DNA of 64,000 bases, taken from the NCBI GenBank assembly GCA_938083085.1, contig CALLKX010000052.1:62001-126000 (forward strand), given 5' to 3'. Source of the stretch: an uncultured bacterium. GTDB lineage: Bacteria; Planctomycetota; UBA1135; GCA-002686595. A program made the position numbers and the translations under genes. This document shows positions 38,672 through 47,896 of the stretch, in pieces (within the stretch, counting starts at the first letter, position 1; each line of letters begins with the position of its first letter). The notes under the pieces were generated by a model. It made no database searches. It saw only the letters and a program-made list of their open reading frames with translations, and was not told the origin of the DNA.

Positions 38672-40258
38672 ATGAGGCGCGTACTCGCCATCCATCTGCG
38701 TTCCCTGTCCATCGATCTCGCCCAGCGCCGCCGACGCCGCGCAGCCCGGCGTCCAGGGGCACCCAAGACCTCCTGCATCCTCCTCGCTCGATCGAGTCAG
38801 GGCCGATCCCTCGTGGCCGCCCGCTGCAACGAGGCGGCCCGGCGTGGTGTGCGCGTCGGACTCTCCCTCGCCGAGGCCCAGGCGTTGATCGACCCCCAGG
38901 TCCGTGCACGCCACGGAGACCCCTGGGTCGAGGAACTGTCGGAGGAGCGTGACCTGCGCGCGCTCCACGCCCTCGGGCAGTGGCTCATGGCGCGCTTCTC
39001 GCCCCTCGTCGCCCTCGAACCCCCTGACGGTTTGTTCGTCGACGTCGCCGGTACGGAACGGCTCTTCGGCGACGAGGAGGACCTGTGCCGCGCCGTGCTG
39101 CGTGCCATGCACCGGCTGGAGATCGGCTCACGCCTGGCCGTAGCCGACACCGTCGGCGCGGCGTCTGCCATCGCGAGGTTCGGCCGAACGCCCCGCCAGC
39201 TCGTCCCCGGCGGCGACGAGGCCCTCGCCTTGGGACCGCTGCCCGTCGCCGCGCTCCGGCTCCCCGAGGCCACCTGCGATGCCCTCGCCGAGCTCGGCGT
39301 GGAGTCCGTCCAGGAGCTCCTGCGCCTCGACCGTGACCGCGTGGCAGCGCGCTTCGGAGGTGACGTCGCCATGCGCCTCGACCAGGCGCTCGGGCGCGCG
39401 TTCGAGTCGGTCACGCCGCTGGCCTTCGAGAGCCCTCCCCAGGCCGAGCGCGTGTTCGAGGGCCCGGTCCAGCAGGCCGAGGCCATCGCCCAGGCCGCCG
39501 AGGAGCTCGTGCTGGAGCTCTCCCGCGAACTCGACCGCGCGCGCCAGGGCGTGCTGGAGGCGACCCTCGTGCTCGAGCCGTCGGATCTACCGCCTCGGCG
39601 GCTGCCCCTCTCGCTCTCCCGCCCCAGCGCGGACCCCCGGCACCTGTGGACCATGCTCAGACCCAGCGTCGAGTCCGTACACCTGGGCTTTGGCATCGAA
39701 CGGATTCGCTTCGTCGCCATCCGGACCGGACGCCTCCCGGCCCAGCAGGTTGGGGCCTGGGAGCCGCCGGAGCCGACCAGCTCCCCCACCTCGGAGCCCC
39801 TCGACCGGCACGTGGGTGAGCTGGTAGACATCCTCGCCGCTCGCCTCGGCCCCGAGAAGGTCCTCGCTGCCCGCGCCGAGCCCTCGCACCTCCCGGAGCG
39901 TTCCTACTCGTGGGTCCGCCCCCATGAGCACCGAGCGAGGGGAGCCAGCAAGCCACGCCACATGCCGCGCCCCTCCCTGCTCTTCTCTCCGCCGGAGCCC
40001 GCGACCTTCGAGAACCCCGGCGACCCAGAGGGGCTGCCCGGCCGCCTGCGCTGGCGCGGGATCGCCTACCGCATTCGCCGGACGCGGGGACCCGAACGGC
40101 TCGCGCGGCCCTGGTGGGACGACAGCCCCGCGTGGCCCGACGGATCGCCCCACACCGTGCGTGACTACTACCGACTGGAGACCAGCTGCGGGCGCTCGCT
40201 GTGGGCCTTCCGAGAGCCCAAGCACGGGCGCGCCTTCATCCAGGGGGAGTGGACTTGA
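38672..40258 (+). CDS. imuB: ImuB, Y-family DNA polymerase-like protein
   Basis: AIHLRSLSIDLAQRR, ARCNEAARRGVRVGLSLAEAQAL, FVDVAGTERLFGDEEDL, ALAELGVESVQELLRLDRDRVAARFG; lacks polymerase catalytic acidic motif as expected of ImuB. Confidence 0.9.
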   Translation: MRRVLAIHLRSLSIDLAQRRRRRAARRPGAPKTSCILLARSSQGRSLVAARCNEAARRGVRVGLSLAEAQALIDPQVRARHGDPWVEELSEERDLRALHALGQWLMARFSPLVALEPPDGLFVDVAGTERLFGDEEDLCRAVLRAMHRLEIGSRLAVADTVGAASAIARFGRTPRQLVPGGDEALALGPLPVAALRLPEATCDALAELGVESVQELLRLDRDRVAARFGGDVAMRLDQALGRAFESVTPLAFESPPQAERVFEGPVQQAEAIAQAAEELVLELSRELDRARQGVLEATLVLEPSDLPPRRLPLSLSRPSADPRHLWTMLRPSVESVHLGFGIERIRFVAIRTGRLPAQQVGAWEPPEPTSSPTSEPLDRHVGELVDILAARLGPEKVLAARAEPSHLPERSYSWVRPHEHRARGASKPRHMPRPSLLFSPPEPATFENPGDPEGLPGRLRWRGIAYRIRRTRGPERLARPWWDDSPAWPDGSPHTVRDYYRLETSCGRSLWAFREPKHGRAFIQGEWT

Positions 40259-40348
40259 CGCCCCCCCAGGCCGCCGATGGAACCTGGAGCGAGCGCCGCC
40301 CAGCGCGGGCCGCCAGCAGCGGAGCGCCGAACGCCCGACCGCGGACCG

Positions 40349-41251
40349 CTAGGGTCGGGGCGAGCGCAGGACGTCCGGTGAGCGAACCTCGACCTCGATC
40401 GACCCGTTGCCTGTCCGCACGACGGAGCGCGCCCCGCCGGCGCCCACGGCGAGGATCGAGGCCTTGCCCTTCTGGCGCAGCCCGTCCTGATCGCGGAACC
40501 GCACCTGCCCGTTACTGGTGGACGCCTCGATGACCCCTGACCATCCGTCGGCGACGCTCAGGTCGATCTCCCCGTTGCTCGAGCGCAGACGGACCGACTC
40601 CCTCGCGTCCTCCGCGAGGGAGACCGTGATGTCGCCGTTCGAGGTCTCAAGCTCAAGGGGGCCGTTGAACCCCGAGACGCGGATGGACCCGTTCGCTGTG
40701 GTTCCACGGATGTCTCCCGAGCCTCCCTCGACAGAGATGGCGCCGTTGCGCGTGGACAGCTGGACTTCTCCCACGCAGTCGAAGAGCTTGATCGCGCCGT
40801 TGGAGGACCCTGCTCGCACGCCCCCGCGAGCCCCCGAGGCGACCAGCGATCCGTTGCGCGTCTCCAACCGCACGCCCCCCAGGTCGGGCACCGTGACCTT
40901 CAGACTGATGCGCTCCGAGGAGCGCCGGCCGCCCTCGAAGGTCGGGGTGATGGTGACCCCGTCCGCCCCACGCTGAATCGAGGCCCCAAGCTGCTCGAAG
41001 CGCGCCCGCGCCCGCTCCTCATCTCGACCCGTGAGCTTCACCAGACCGCGGACCTCGATCCCCTCCAGGGCGGGGTCCTCCCCGACCTCGATGGACCCCA
41101 CCTCGCAGACCACATCGAGCGCCACCGGGCCATCCAAACCGAGCTCCTGCGTCAGCGTGAAGGACTCCTCCAACTCGAAGCTCGAGCAGGAGGCCAGGAG
41201 GACAAGCGAGGCGGCGAGGCAGCTGAGAAGAGCGAGGCGCATTGAATTCAT
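40349..41251 (-). CDS. Putative lipoprotein with DUF4097-like beta-solenoid adhesin repeat
   Basis: Lipobox LVLLASCSS; repeated LETRNGSLVASG..VRAGSSNGAIKL..VQLSTRNGAISVEG..IRGTTANGSIRV..LETSNGDITV. Confidence 0.88.
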   Translation of the reverse strand: MNSMRLALLSCLAASLVLLASCSSFELEESFTLTQELGLDGPVALDVVCEVGSIEVGEDPALEGIEVRGLVKLTGRDEERARARFEQLGASIQRGADGVTITPTFEGGRRSSERISLKVTVPDLGGVRLETRNGSLVASGARGGVRAGSSNGAIKLFDCVGEVQLSTRNGAISVEGGSGDIRGTTANGSIRVSGFNGPLELETSNGDITVSLAEDARESVRLRSSNGEIDLSVADGWSGVIEASTSNGQVRFRDQDGLRQKGKASILAVGAGGARSVVRTGNGSIEVEVRSPDVLRSPRP

Positions 41252-41377
41252 GCTTGTGGCAAGTTGAGGTCCGAGGCTGTCGACGATCCGAGATCGTCGG
41301 GGCTCCGCTCCGGAGGATAGCCCCTCCGCCCCGGATTCCCGCCCCCGGAACCAACGCTCACGGATACCGCCCCTCCC

Positions 41378-41887
41378 ATGACCGAAGAGCCCCAGGCCTG
41401 CATCGGCCCTACCGAGACCACCAGGCGCATCCGATCCCTGCTCGAAGGCGCCGGCGTGGCGTACCGATACGTCGAGCACAGCCCGACGCGCACGAGCGAG
41501 GAGTCGGCGGCGGCCCGCGGCGAGGCCCTCGAGGTTGGCGGCAAGTCCATCGTCCTGAAGGTCGGGGACACCTACCGGGTCTGCGTGCTCTCCGCCGCGA
41601 GACAGCTCAACTCCAACCGAGTCCGCAGGCACTTCAAGGAGAGCCGCGCGCGCTTCGCGAGCCGCGACGAGCTCCTGGAACTCACCGGCCTCGTCCCCGG
41701 CTGCGTCCCCCCCTTCGGCCCGCCGATCCTCACGCCACCCAACTGCCTGGACGAGGCCTTCCTGGACAACGACCGCATCGCCTTCAACGCGGGCTCGCTC
41801 ACCTGCTCCATCGTGATGCCCCTGGAGCCCTACCTCGAGCTTGCCCGACCGGAGGTGTTCGACTTCTCCAAGCCACTCTCCCCCTGA
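41378..41887 (+). CDS. YbaK / aminoacyl-tRNA deacylase domain protein
   Basis: IRSLLEGAGVAYRYVEHSPTRTSEESAAARG...KSIVLKVGDTYRVCVLSAARQLNSNRVRRHF...RFASRDELLELTGLVPGCVPPFG. Confidence 0.9.
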   Translation: MTEEPQACIGPTETTRRIRSLLEGAGVAYRYVEHSPTRTSEESAAARGEALEVGGKSIVLKVGDTYRVCVLSAARQLNSNRVRRHFKESRARFASRDELLELTGLVPGCVPPFGPPILTPPNCLDEAFLDNDRIAFNAGSLTCSIVMPLEPYLELARPEVFDFSKPLSP

Positions 41888-41925
41888 GGTCCGGACACCG
41901 CAGCGCCCGTGCAACCTCTGCGCCG

Positions 41926-44900
41926 CTACGTCGGGTCGGTGGCCAGCGCCGTTCCAGGACCCGGATCCGCCGCGAGGCGCTCCCGCAGGAGCGCGTCCAG
42001 CCGCTCGACCTCTGCGTCCGCGTCCCTCCACCAGTCCACGGCCCACACCCGCTCGAGGTCCCAGCCGAGGCCGGCGAGCACCATGGGGCGCAACCGGTCC
42101 CGATCCCGCGCCGTGGCCGAGCGCGCGTAGTTCTCGCCGTCCGTCTCGATCCCTGCCAGGAACCTCCCCGGACGGCCCGGGTGCAGCACGGCGACGTCCA
42201 CCCGCACGCTCGAGGCTCCGACTCCCGTGGTGACCTCCCACCCGCGCTCGGCGAGACGCGCCGCGAGCCGCTCGACCATCCCGTCGGCGGCGTCTCCTGT
42301 CGCGTGGCGGGGAGCGGCCCCGCTCCGGGCGCCTCGCTCGGCGTGCCGCAGGAAGGCCTGCAGGTCGCGTACGGCCCGCGCGCTGGTCCGAGCCAGGTCG
42401 ATCTGATCTGGCCTGAGGGAGGTGAAGACGAGCACCTCCTCACGGGCGCGCGTGACCGCCACGTTGAGCCGGCGCTCGCCGCCGTCCTTGTTCAGCGGCC
42501 CGAAGTTCATGGACACGTTGCCCCGCTCGTCCGGCCCATAGCCCACCGAGAACACGATCACGTCGCGCTCGTCGCCCTGGACGTTCTCCAGGTTCTTCAC
42601 GAACACGGACTCGTCCGCGCTCTCGTCGAAGAACGGCTCCAGCTCGGGGTGCTCACGCACGGCCCCGTCAAACAGGTCCATGACCAGCGTCTGCTGCGCC
42701 TGGCTGAAGGTCACGACGCCGACCGAGCGGTCACGCTGCGAGGGGTCCTTGAGGCGCCGGACGACCTCGTCCACCACCTCCCTGGCCTCCACCGCGTTCG
42801 TCCTTGTGCGCCCCTTGTCGTACACGCCGCCCTCCACGTAGCGCGAAGAGACGCCGAGCCCCTCGGAGGAGTTCGAGGGGAACGTGAGGAGCCCCCCGTC
42901 GTAGTAGCGCTCGTTGCTGAAGGCGATCAGGCTCTCGTGGCGGCTCCGGTAGTGCCAGGCCAGCCGCTGAGTGGGGACCTGGGCCCCAATGCACTCCTCG
43001 AGGATGCTCTCCAGATCCTGGATCTCGTCCTCCTCGACGGCCTCGTCCTCGCTGCGGCTGAAGAAGCTCGTGGGCGGGAGCTGCTTGGGGTCGCCCACGA
43101 TCACCGCCTGGTTGCCCCGCGCAATCGCGCCGATGCCATCCCACACGGGGATCTGGGACGCCTCGTCGAACACCACGAGGTCAAAGCGCGGGTGGTCCGC
43201 CTCGAGGTACTGGGCCACGGACATGGGGCTCATGAGGAAGCACGGCTTGAGCTCCATCGCCAGCTCGCCGAGCTCCGCCAGCAGCCGGCGGATGGCCATG
43301 TGGCGGGTCTTCTTCGTGATCTCGCGCTGAAGGACGCCCAGCGCCGTGCCCCGGTTCTTCTCTCGCAGGGTCGCCGGCTGGGGTCGTGTCGTCCCGATCC
43401 GCTGACGGACCTCCTCGCGCGCTGCCCCGAGGCGCTCCTCGTCGAGTCTCTTGAAGCGCTCCATGGCCCGGCCTTGATCCGCGCCGTCGAAGGCCTTGAG
43501 CGCCCCGTCCGCAGAGATCTCGTGCAGCACCCACGCCTGTGAGTACGCCTCGTCAAAGGCGCGGCGGGACTGACCGCCGCCGATCCGCCCGTCCTCGAGC
43601 GCCGCGACCACGTCCCCACGGCCAGCCTCGAGCGCCGCAGCCCGCAGGGTCTGCCAGCGGGTCCAACCGCGCAGCTCCCCCCAGCGGTCCGTCCAGCGCA
43701 AAGTGAGCGACTGCAGGGCCGCTACCTCGTCCCGGGACCAGCCAACCGGCGCGCCAGGGAGCGGCTGCGCGGCCTCTTCGGCGGCGCCCTTCCTCACGTC
43801 AAGCTCCGTCAACGCAGGCTGGAGCTCGCGGGTGCAGGTGGAGAGCTCGCCCTCCGGATCGGTCAGCTCACGGTCCCAATGGGCCGCGAGCGCCTCCGCC
43901 GCAGAACGGACCGTGAGCCCAGCGTCCGGCGCGAACGCGGCCAGGGCAGCGGCCAGGTCGCGCACGCGCTGCAGGTGGTCCGAGCAAGCGCCCAGGTCCC
44001 GTGCGTCCGCGTCCCAAGCGGGGCCGAGCGCCGTGCGCTCGAGGTCCCCGACCTCTCCGACCTCGCGCTCCAACTCGAGCGCTCGCTGGACCTCCTCGAG
44101 GCCTCGCAGGGCGTCGTCGTTACCGATGGATCCCGGCTCACGGGCGATGCCTCGGAACGCGTCGCGCAGCGCCCGACGTCCGCGCCAGCGAGTGAACAGG
44201 CCCAACAGGCCGCTGGCCAGGGTGTCCCGGCGCGCCAGCTCGAGTCCGTCGAGGTCGAGCGACCCGGGCGCCGCCCGATAACGCGCGTCGAAGCCCGACT
44301 GGAGCGCAGCGAGCTCGGTCGCGGCGTCGCGGAGGGCCGCCGCACGGCCGAGAAAGGGCCCGCCCTCCAGCAGCGCCGCGGCGTCAGCCCCGGGCTCGGG
44401 GGCTCCCGCGAGCGCGCTGGCCAGCGCGAGCAGGAGATCCCATCCCCCGCGGGAGGTGGGCGAGGTCAACCCGAGCAAGCCGAGGACCTGGTCCGCCGCC
44501 GCCAGGAACTCCGACGCCGCTCCGTCGAAGGCCGTCAGCGACGCGCGGGCCTCGTCCTCGATGATCGGCGAGTAGTCCTGGCGCCCCACGAGCAGGAGCG
44601 GGTGGTCGGGTGAGACCAGCTGCTCCTCGGCCACGGGGTCGAGCTCGTCCAGGACCCGCCGCCACCGGCCGAGTTCCTCCGGGCTGACGCCTGTGGGGTC
44701 GTCGAGGTCGAGCTCCAGGGTCGCCTGGCCCCGCCGGGCCGCCGAGGCAAAGCCTGCGATGACCCCATGGATCGTCTCGCCCGAGCTCCGCTCGCGGTGC
44801 AGAGCGTCCACGTGGCCGTTGAGGCGGCCGCGTGCCGCGTCCACATCGTCAGTCACCTCCTCCCAGCCCCGACGCCGCGCGCCCCGGACGCGCCCCTCCT

Positions 44901-47823
44901 CGAGGGACTCCTTGAACTGCTCGAGGACGCCCTTCTTGTTGGCCTTGTTCGAGTGCAGCTCGAGGCAGGCGGGCCCGAGCCCCAGCCCGCGCAGCCGCCG
45001 GTGCACCACGTCGAGCGCGGCCATCTTCTCCGAGACGAACAGGACGCGCTGCCCCTTGGCGATGACGTGAGCGATCAGGTTGGTGATCGTCTGGGACTTG
45101 CCCGTCCCCGGCGGGCCCTCGAGCACCATCGTGCGCCCCCGCGCGGCGGCGAGGATCGCGCTGAGCTGGGTCGAGTCGTAGGAGAGCGGCGCGAAGACCT
45201 CCTTCGCCCCGACCGCTTCGTCAAGCTCCTCCGGCGAGATGCCGATCCCCTGCTCCTCCATGGGCCCCTCGAAGGGCTCCCGGGGGCGGTCAAGGAGGTG
45301 CGCCACGAGAGCGTTCTCACGCAAGACGTCGGCCCGGTCCCGCAGGTCACGCCAGAGCAGGTACTTCGAGAAGGAGTAGAGGCCCACCTGCCCCTCCTCG
45401 GTGACCTCCCAGCCGTCCTCGTCCTTGACCGCGTCCTTGATGATGCGCAGCACGAGCGACACATCCACGCCGTTCTCGTCCTCGGGCAACGGGTCGAGTC
45501 CCGTGATGTCCACGTCGTGATCCCGCCGCAGGTACTCCAGCAGGGTCACGTTGATGCGCGTCTCATCGCCGCCCTTCACGAGCGAGTAGCCGGCTCGGCC
45601 GGACTTGCGCTTGATCTCGAGCGGGATCAGCAGGAGCGGCGCTCGGCGCGAGCGGGTGGCCTGGCGAGTCTCCCGGTAAGAGAGGAAGCCCACGGCGAGA
45701 TAGAGGCTGTTGACGCCGCCCTCCTCCCGTGCCGTCCGCGCCTCGCGGTAGACATTGGTCAGGCGAACCTCGAGCTCCGCGGCGTCCAGGTAGGACCGGA
45801 GCTGCCCCTCCCCGACCCCGGCCTCGAGCAGGGCGTCCAGAGCACGGACCGCCTCGTCCTCTGGAGCGCCCTTCCCCGCAAGCTCCGATGGGCGCTCGAG
45901 GACGGCGAAGCTCCGACCCGCGGCCAGTCGATCCTCCACGGCGTCGAGCTTGCTCCCCAGGAGGGGGATGACCCGCTTGCTCTTGCTCGAGGAGTTCAAG
46001 AGCCGGTTCCGCATGGTCAGGTCGAGGAGCTGACGGAGCCAGCGATCCAGCCGCGTCTCCGGTGTCTCCTCCGCCTCCCGTCGCAGGCGGTCTGCCTCCA
46101 GGTACGCCTTGAGGTCTGCCTCCAGGTCGCGAGCAGAGGCGGTGGGCGCGGCACCGCTGGGCGCCACGCCTGCGCTGGAGCTCCCTGGACCGCCGTCCGC
46201 AAAGGTAGGCAGCGGCAGCATCCCACCGCGGCGCGCCCTCGCCACGTCCACCGCGAACCGGAACACGGTGCGGTCCAAGAGCTCCCGCTCTGCCACCTCA
46301 CGCGCCCCCGCGAAGTCCGGCGAAGGCCGGTGGCAGGCGCCAGTGGGGTCGAAGACGCAGATCTCGGCCAGGTCGACCCGCTTCGAGAGGCGCAAGGGCT
46401 CCTCCACCAGGGGGTTTGAGAAGGTGCGCTCCACCAGCCAGGCGCCCACGAACGCGTGCCCGCGAATGATGATCACAATCGGGTGGAGCCCCGCCTGCTC
46501 CATGGCGGCCGCCGCCAGGAGCGAGACGTCCAGGCAAGTCGCGAGCCGCGCCTGCTCGATGGCCGCTGGAAAGCGCACGCGCTGTCCCTCGCTCTCGAAG
46601 CTGGCGGGGTGATTGGCGTAGCTGATCTGTGCGTCGAGGAGCGCCCCGTAGATGGCCTCCACCATGTGGAGCGCGTGGACGGGGTCGCGAGACTGGTAGC
46701 CGCTGAGCGCCGGCTCGTGGCCCGCTCGCTCAAGTCGCTGAGCCGCCGATGAGAGCAGCTCGGCCGCGAAGGGCGCGTTCGGCATCACGAAGGCCGCAAG
46801 CACCTCGGGGAGCGTGGACGCGCCCGGCCAGGAGTCCGCCGGGTGCAGCTCCCAGGAGGCCCGCGTGTAGCCCACCTCCAGGCCCTCCGCCGTCAACGCA
46901 CGCGCGACCACGGCCCCCTCAGCGCGCTCGGTCAGCCGAGCGAGGAGCGCCGGTTCGTAGCGGAGGAGTCCATCCAGGCGATCCGCGCCCAGCTCAAGGT
47001 CTTCCCCCGCGGCCAGCGGCGGGAGCTCGATGACCGCGTCGGCGAGGAACGGCGGAGTGGCCGCGATCTTGAGCGTCGAGGCCGCCAGCGGCACCTCAGA
47101 GACGTTGCACACTCGCACGGCGTGCACCGGGGCCCGGCGGCCGCGCAGCATCGCGAGGTGAACCCGAGGGAGCAGCTCCAGCGAGATCTCCACGTGGGGC
47201 GCGGCGGCGCCCCCGTCCGAGGTGCTCGACGCCCCATCAAGGGCGGACTCCACGTCGCCCGCGAGGGCCCCCTCGACCTGGGCACCGGCCTCCCGAGGCA
47301 CGGGGACCGCGACCTCGATCACCCCGCCGTCCTGGGCGCTGAGCCGCTCAAGGTCCGCCTCCAGGGCGCCGAGGCGCTCCTCGACGGCGCCCTGGTCGAC
47401 CCCATCGACACCGCGGGAAGAGACCAGCAGCGCCCGCGCCTCCACGAGCCGCTCCCGCTGAACGTCGGGGCGCCGCGCCGCGCCAGCGCGCTCGATCAAC
47501 CGCGCGGCGGCGTTCAGGCGCCAGGCCGTGGGGAAGCGCGCTTCAAGGTCCGCCATGAAGGCCGCCAGCTGCGCCTCGATCTCCGGCGGGAGGCCGACCT
47601 CGAGCAGCTCGACGTGGCTGGAGCGAGCCAGGTCTGCTCGCGCGGACGCTGTCTGCGGCACACCCGACTCGAGCGCAATCTGGATCGAGTCCCGGAGCAC
47701 CTGAAACAGGCGCATGACCCGCTCACGCTCCGCGGCCGACCGCGCCCCTGTGGCGTCCCCCACCGCGGGGGTCTGGCCGACGAGCCCGTGACTCGGGGCG
47801 TTCTGATCAGGAGGGACATTCAT
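41926..47823 (-). CDS. Giant DUF4011-type SF1 helicase with N-terminal transglutaminase-like and C-terminal REase-like (MTES_1575/Vsr-type) domains
   Basis: Transglutaminase-like ARLATCLDVSLLAAAAMEQAGLHPIVIIIRGHAFVGAWL; DUF4011-like RWLRQLLDLTMRNRLLNSSSKSKRVIPL; Walker A LEGPPGTGKSQTITNLIAH; VFDEASQIPVWDG; AWHYRSRHESLIAFSN; VTRAREEVLVFTSLRPDQI; C-terminal VDVAVLHPGRPGRFLAGIETDGENYARSATARDRDRLRPMVLAGLGWDLERVWAVDWW. Confidence 0.92.
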   Translation of the reverse strand: MNVPPDQNAPSHGLVGQTPAVGDATGARSAAERERVMRLFQVLRDSIQIALESGVPQTASARADLARSSHVELLEVGLPPEIEAQLAAFMADLEARFPTAWRLNAAARLIERAGAARRPDVQRERLVEARALLVSSRGVDGVDQGAVEERLGALEADLERLSAQDGGVIEVAVPVPREAGAQVEGALAGDVESALDGASSTSDGGAAAPHVEISLELLPRVHLAMLRGRRAPVHAVRVCNVSEVPLAASTLKIAATPPFLADAVIELPPLAAGEDLELGADRLDGLLRYEPALLARLTERAEGAVVARALTAEGLEVGYTRASWELHPADSWPGASTLPEVLAAFVMPNAPFAAELLSSAAQRLERAGHEPALSGYQSRDPVHALHMVEAIYGALLDAQISYANHPASFESEGQRVRFPAAIEQARLATCLDVSLLAAAAMEQAGLHPIVIIIRGHAFVGAWLVERTFSNPLVEEPLRLSKRVDLAEICVFDPTGACHRPSPDFAGAREVAERELLDRTVFRFAVDVARARRGGMLPLPTFADGGPGSSSAGVAPSGAAPTASARDLEADLKAYLEADRLRREAEETPETRLDRWLRQLLDLTMRNRLLNSSSKSKRVIPLLGSKLDAVEDRLAAGRSFAVLERPSELAGKGAPEDEAVRALDALLEAGVGEGQLRSYLDAAELEVRLTNVYREARTAREEGGVNSLYLAVGFLSYRETRQATRSRRAPLLLIPLEIKRKSGRAGYSLVKGGDETRINVTLLEYLRRDHDVDITGLDPLPEDENGVDVSLVLRIIKDAVKDEDGWEVTEEGQVGLYSFSKYLLWRDLRDRADVLRENALVAHLLDRPREPFEGPMEEQGIGISPEELDEAVGAKEVFAPLSYDSTQLSAILAAARGRTMVLEGPPGTGKSQTITNLIAHVIAKGQRVLFVSEKMAALDVVHRRLRGLGLGPACLELHSNKANKKGVLEQFKESLEEGRVRGARRRGWEEVTDDVDAARGRLNGHVDALHRERSSGETIHGVIAGFASAARRGQATLELDLDDPTGVSPEELGRWRRVLDELDPVAEEQLVSPDHPLLLVGRQDYSPIIEDEARASLTAFDGAASEFLAAADQVLGLLGLTSPTSRGGWDLLLALASALAGAPEPGADAAALLEGGPFLGRAAALRDAATELAALQSGFDARYRAAPGSLDLDGLELARRDTLASGLLGLFTRWRGRRALRDAFRGIAREPGSIGNDDALRGLEEVQRALELEREVGEVGDLERTALGPAWDADARDLGACSDHLQRVRDLAAALAAFAPDAGLTVRSAAEALAAHWDRELTDPEGELSTCTRELQPALTELDVRKGAAEEAAQPLPGAPVGWSRDEVAALQSLTLRWTDRWGELRGWTRWQTLRAAALEAGRGDVVAALEDGRIGGGQSRRAFDEAYSQAWVLHEISADGALKAFDGADQGRAMERFKRLDEERLGAAREEVRQRIGTTRPQPATLREKNRGTALGVLQREITKKTRHMAIRRLLAELGELAMELKPCFLMSPMSVAQYLEADHPRFDLVVFDEASQIPVWDGIGAIARGNQAVIVGDPKQLPPTSFFSRSEDEAVEEDEIQDLESILEECIGAQVPTQRLAWHYRSRHESLIAFSNERYYDGGLLTFPSNSSEGLGVSSRYVEGGVYDKGRTRTNAVEAREVVDEVVRRLKDPSQRDRSVGVVTFSQAQQTLVMDLFDGAVREHPELEPFFDESADESVFVKNLENVQGDERDVIVFSVGYGPDERGNVSMNFGPLNKDGGERRLNVAVTRAREEVLVFTSLRPDQIDLARTSARAVRDLQAFLRHAERGARSGAAPRHATGDAADGMVERLAARLAERGWEVTTGVGASSVRVDVAVLHPGRPGRFLAGIETDGENYARSATARDRDRLRPMVLAGLGWDLERVWAVDWWRDADAEVERLDALLRERLAADPGPGTALATDPT

Positions 47824-47896
47824 CGCGCTAGACCGGAACGCAGGGGGCTCCGCCGAGCCGAGACTCTAGCAGGGCGCGCGCCCGCTGACCGGCCCC

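Noticed and set aside
44767-46419. 550-aa plus-strand ORF inside the giant helicase gene
   Set aside because: Antisense of the helicase; no recognisable motifs.
41926-47823. Calling a full multi-gene defence island around the giant helicase
   Set aside because: Flanking genes (YbaK-like, Kef-type antiporter) are ordinary; no methyltransferase, BREX/DISARM or toxin partners seen.
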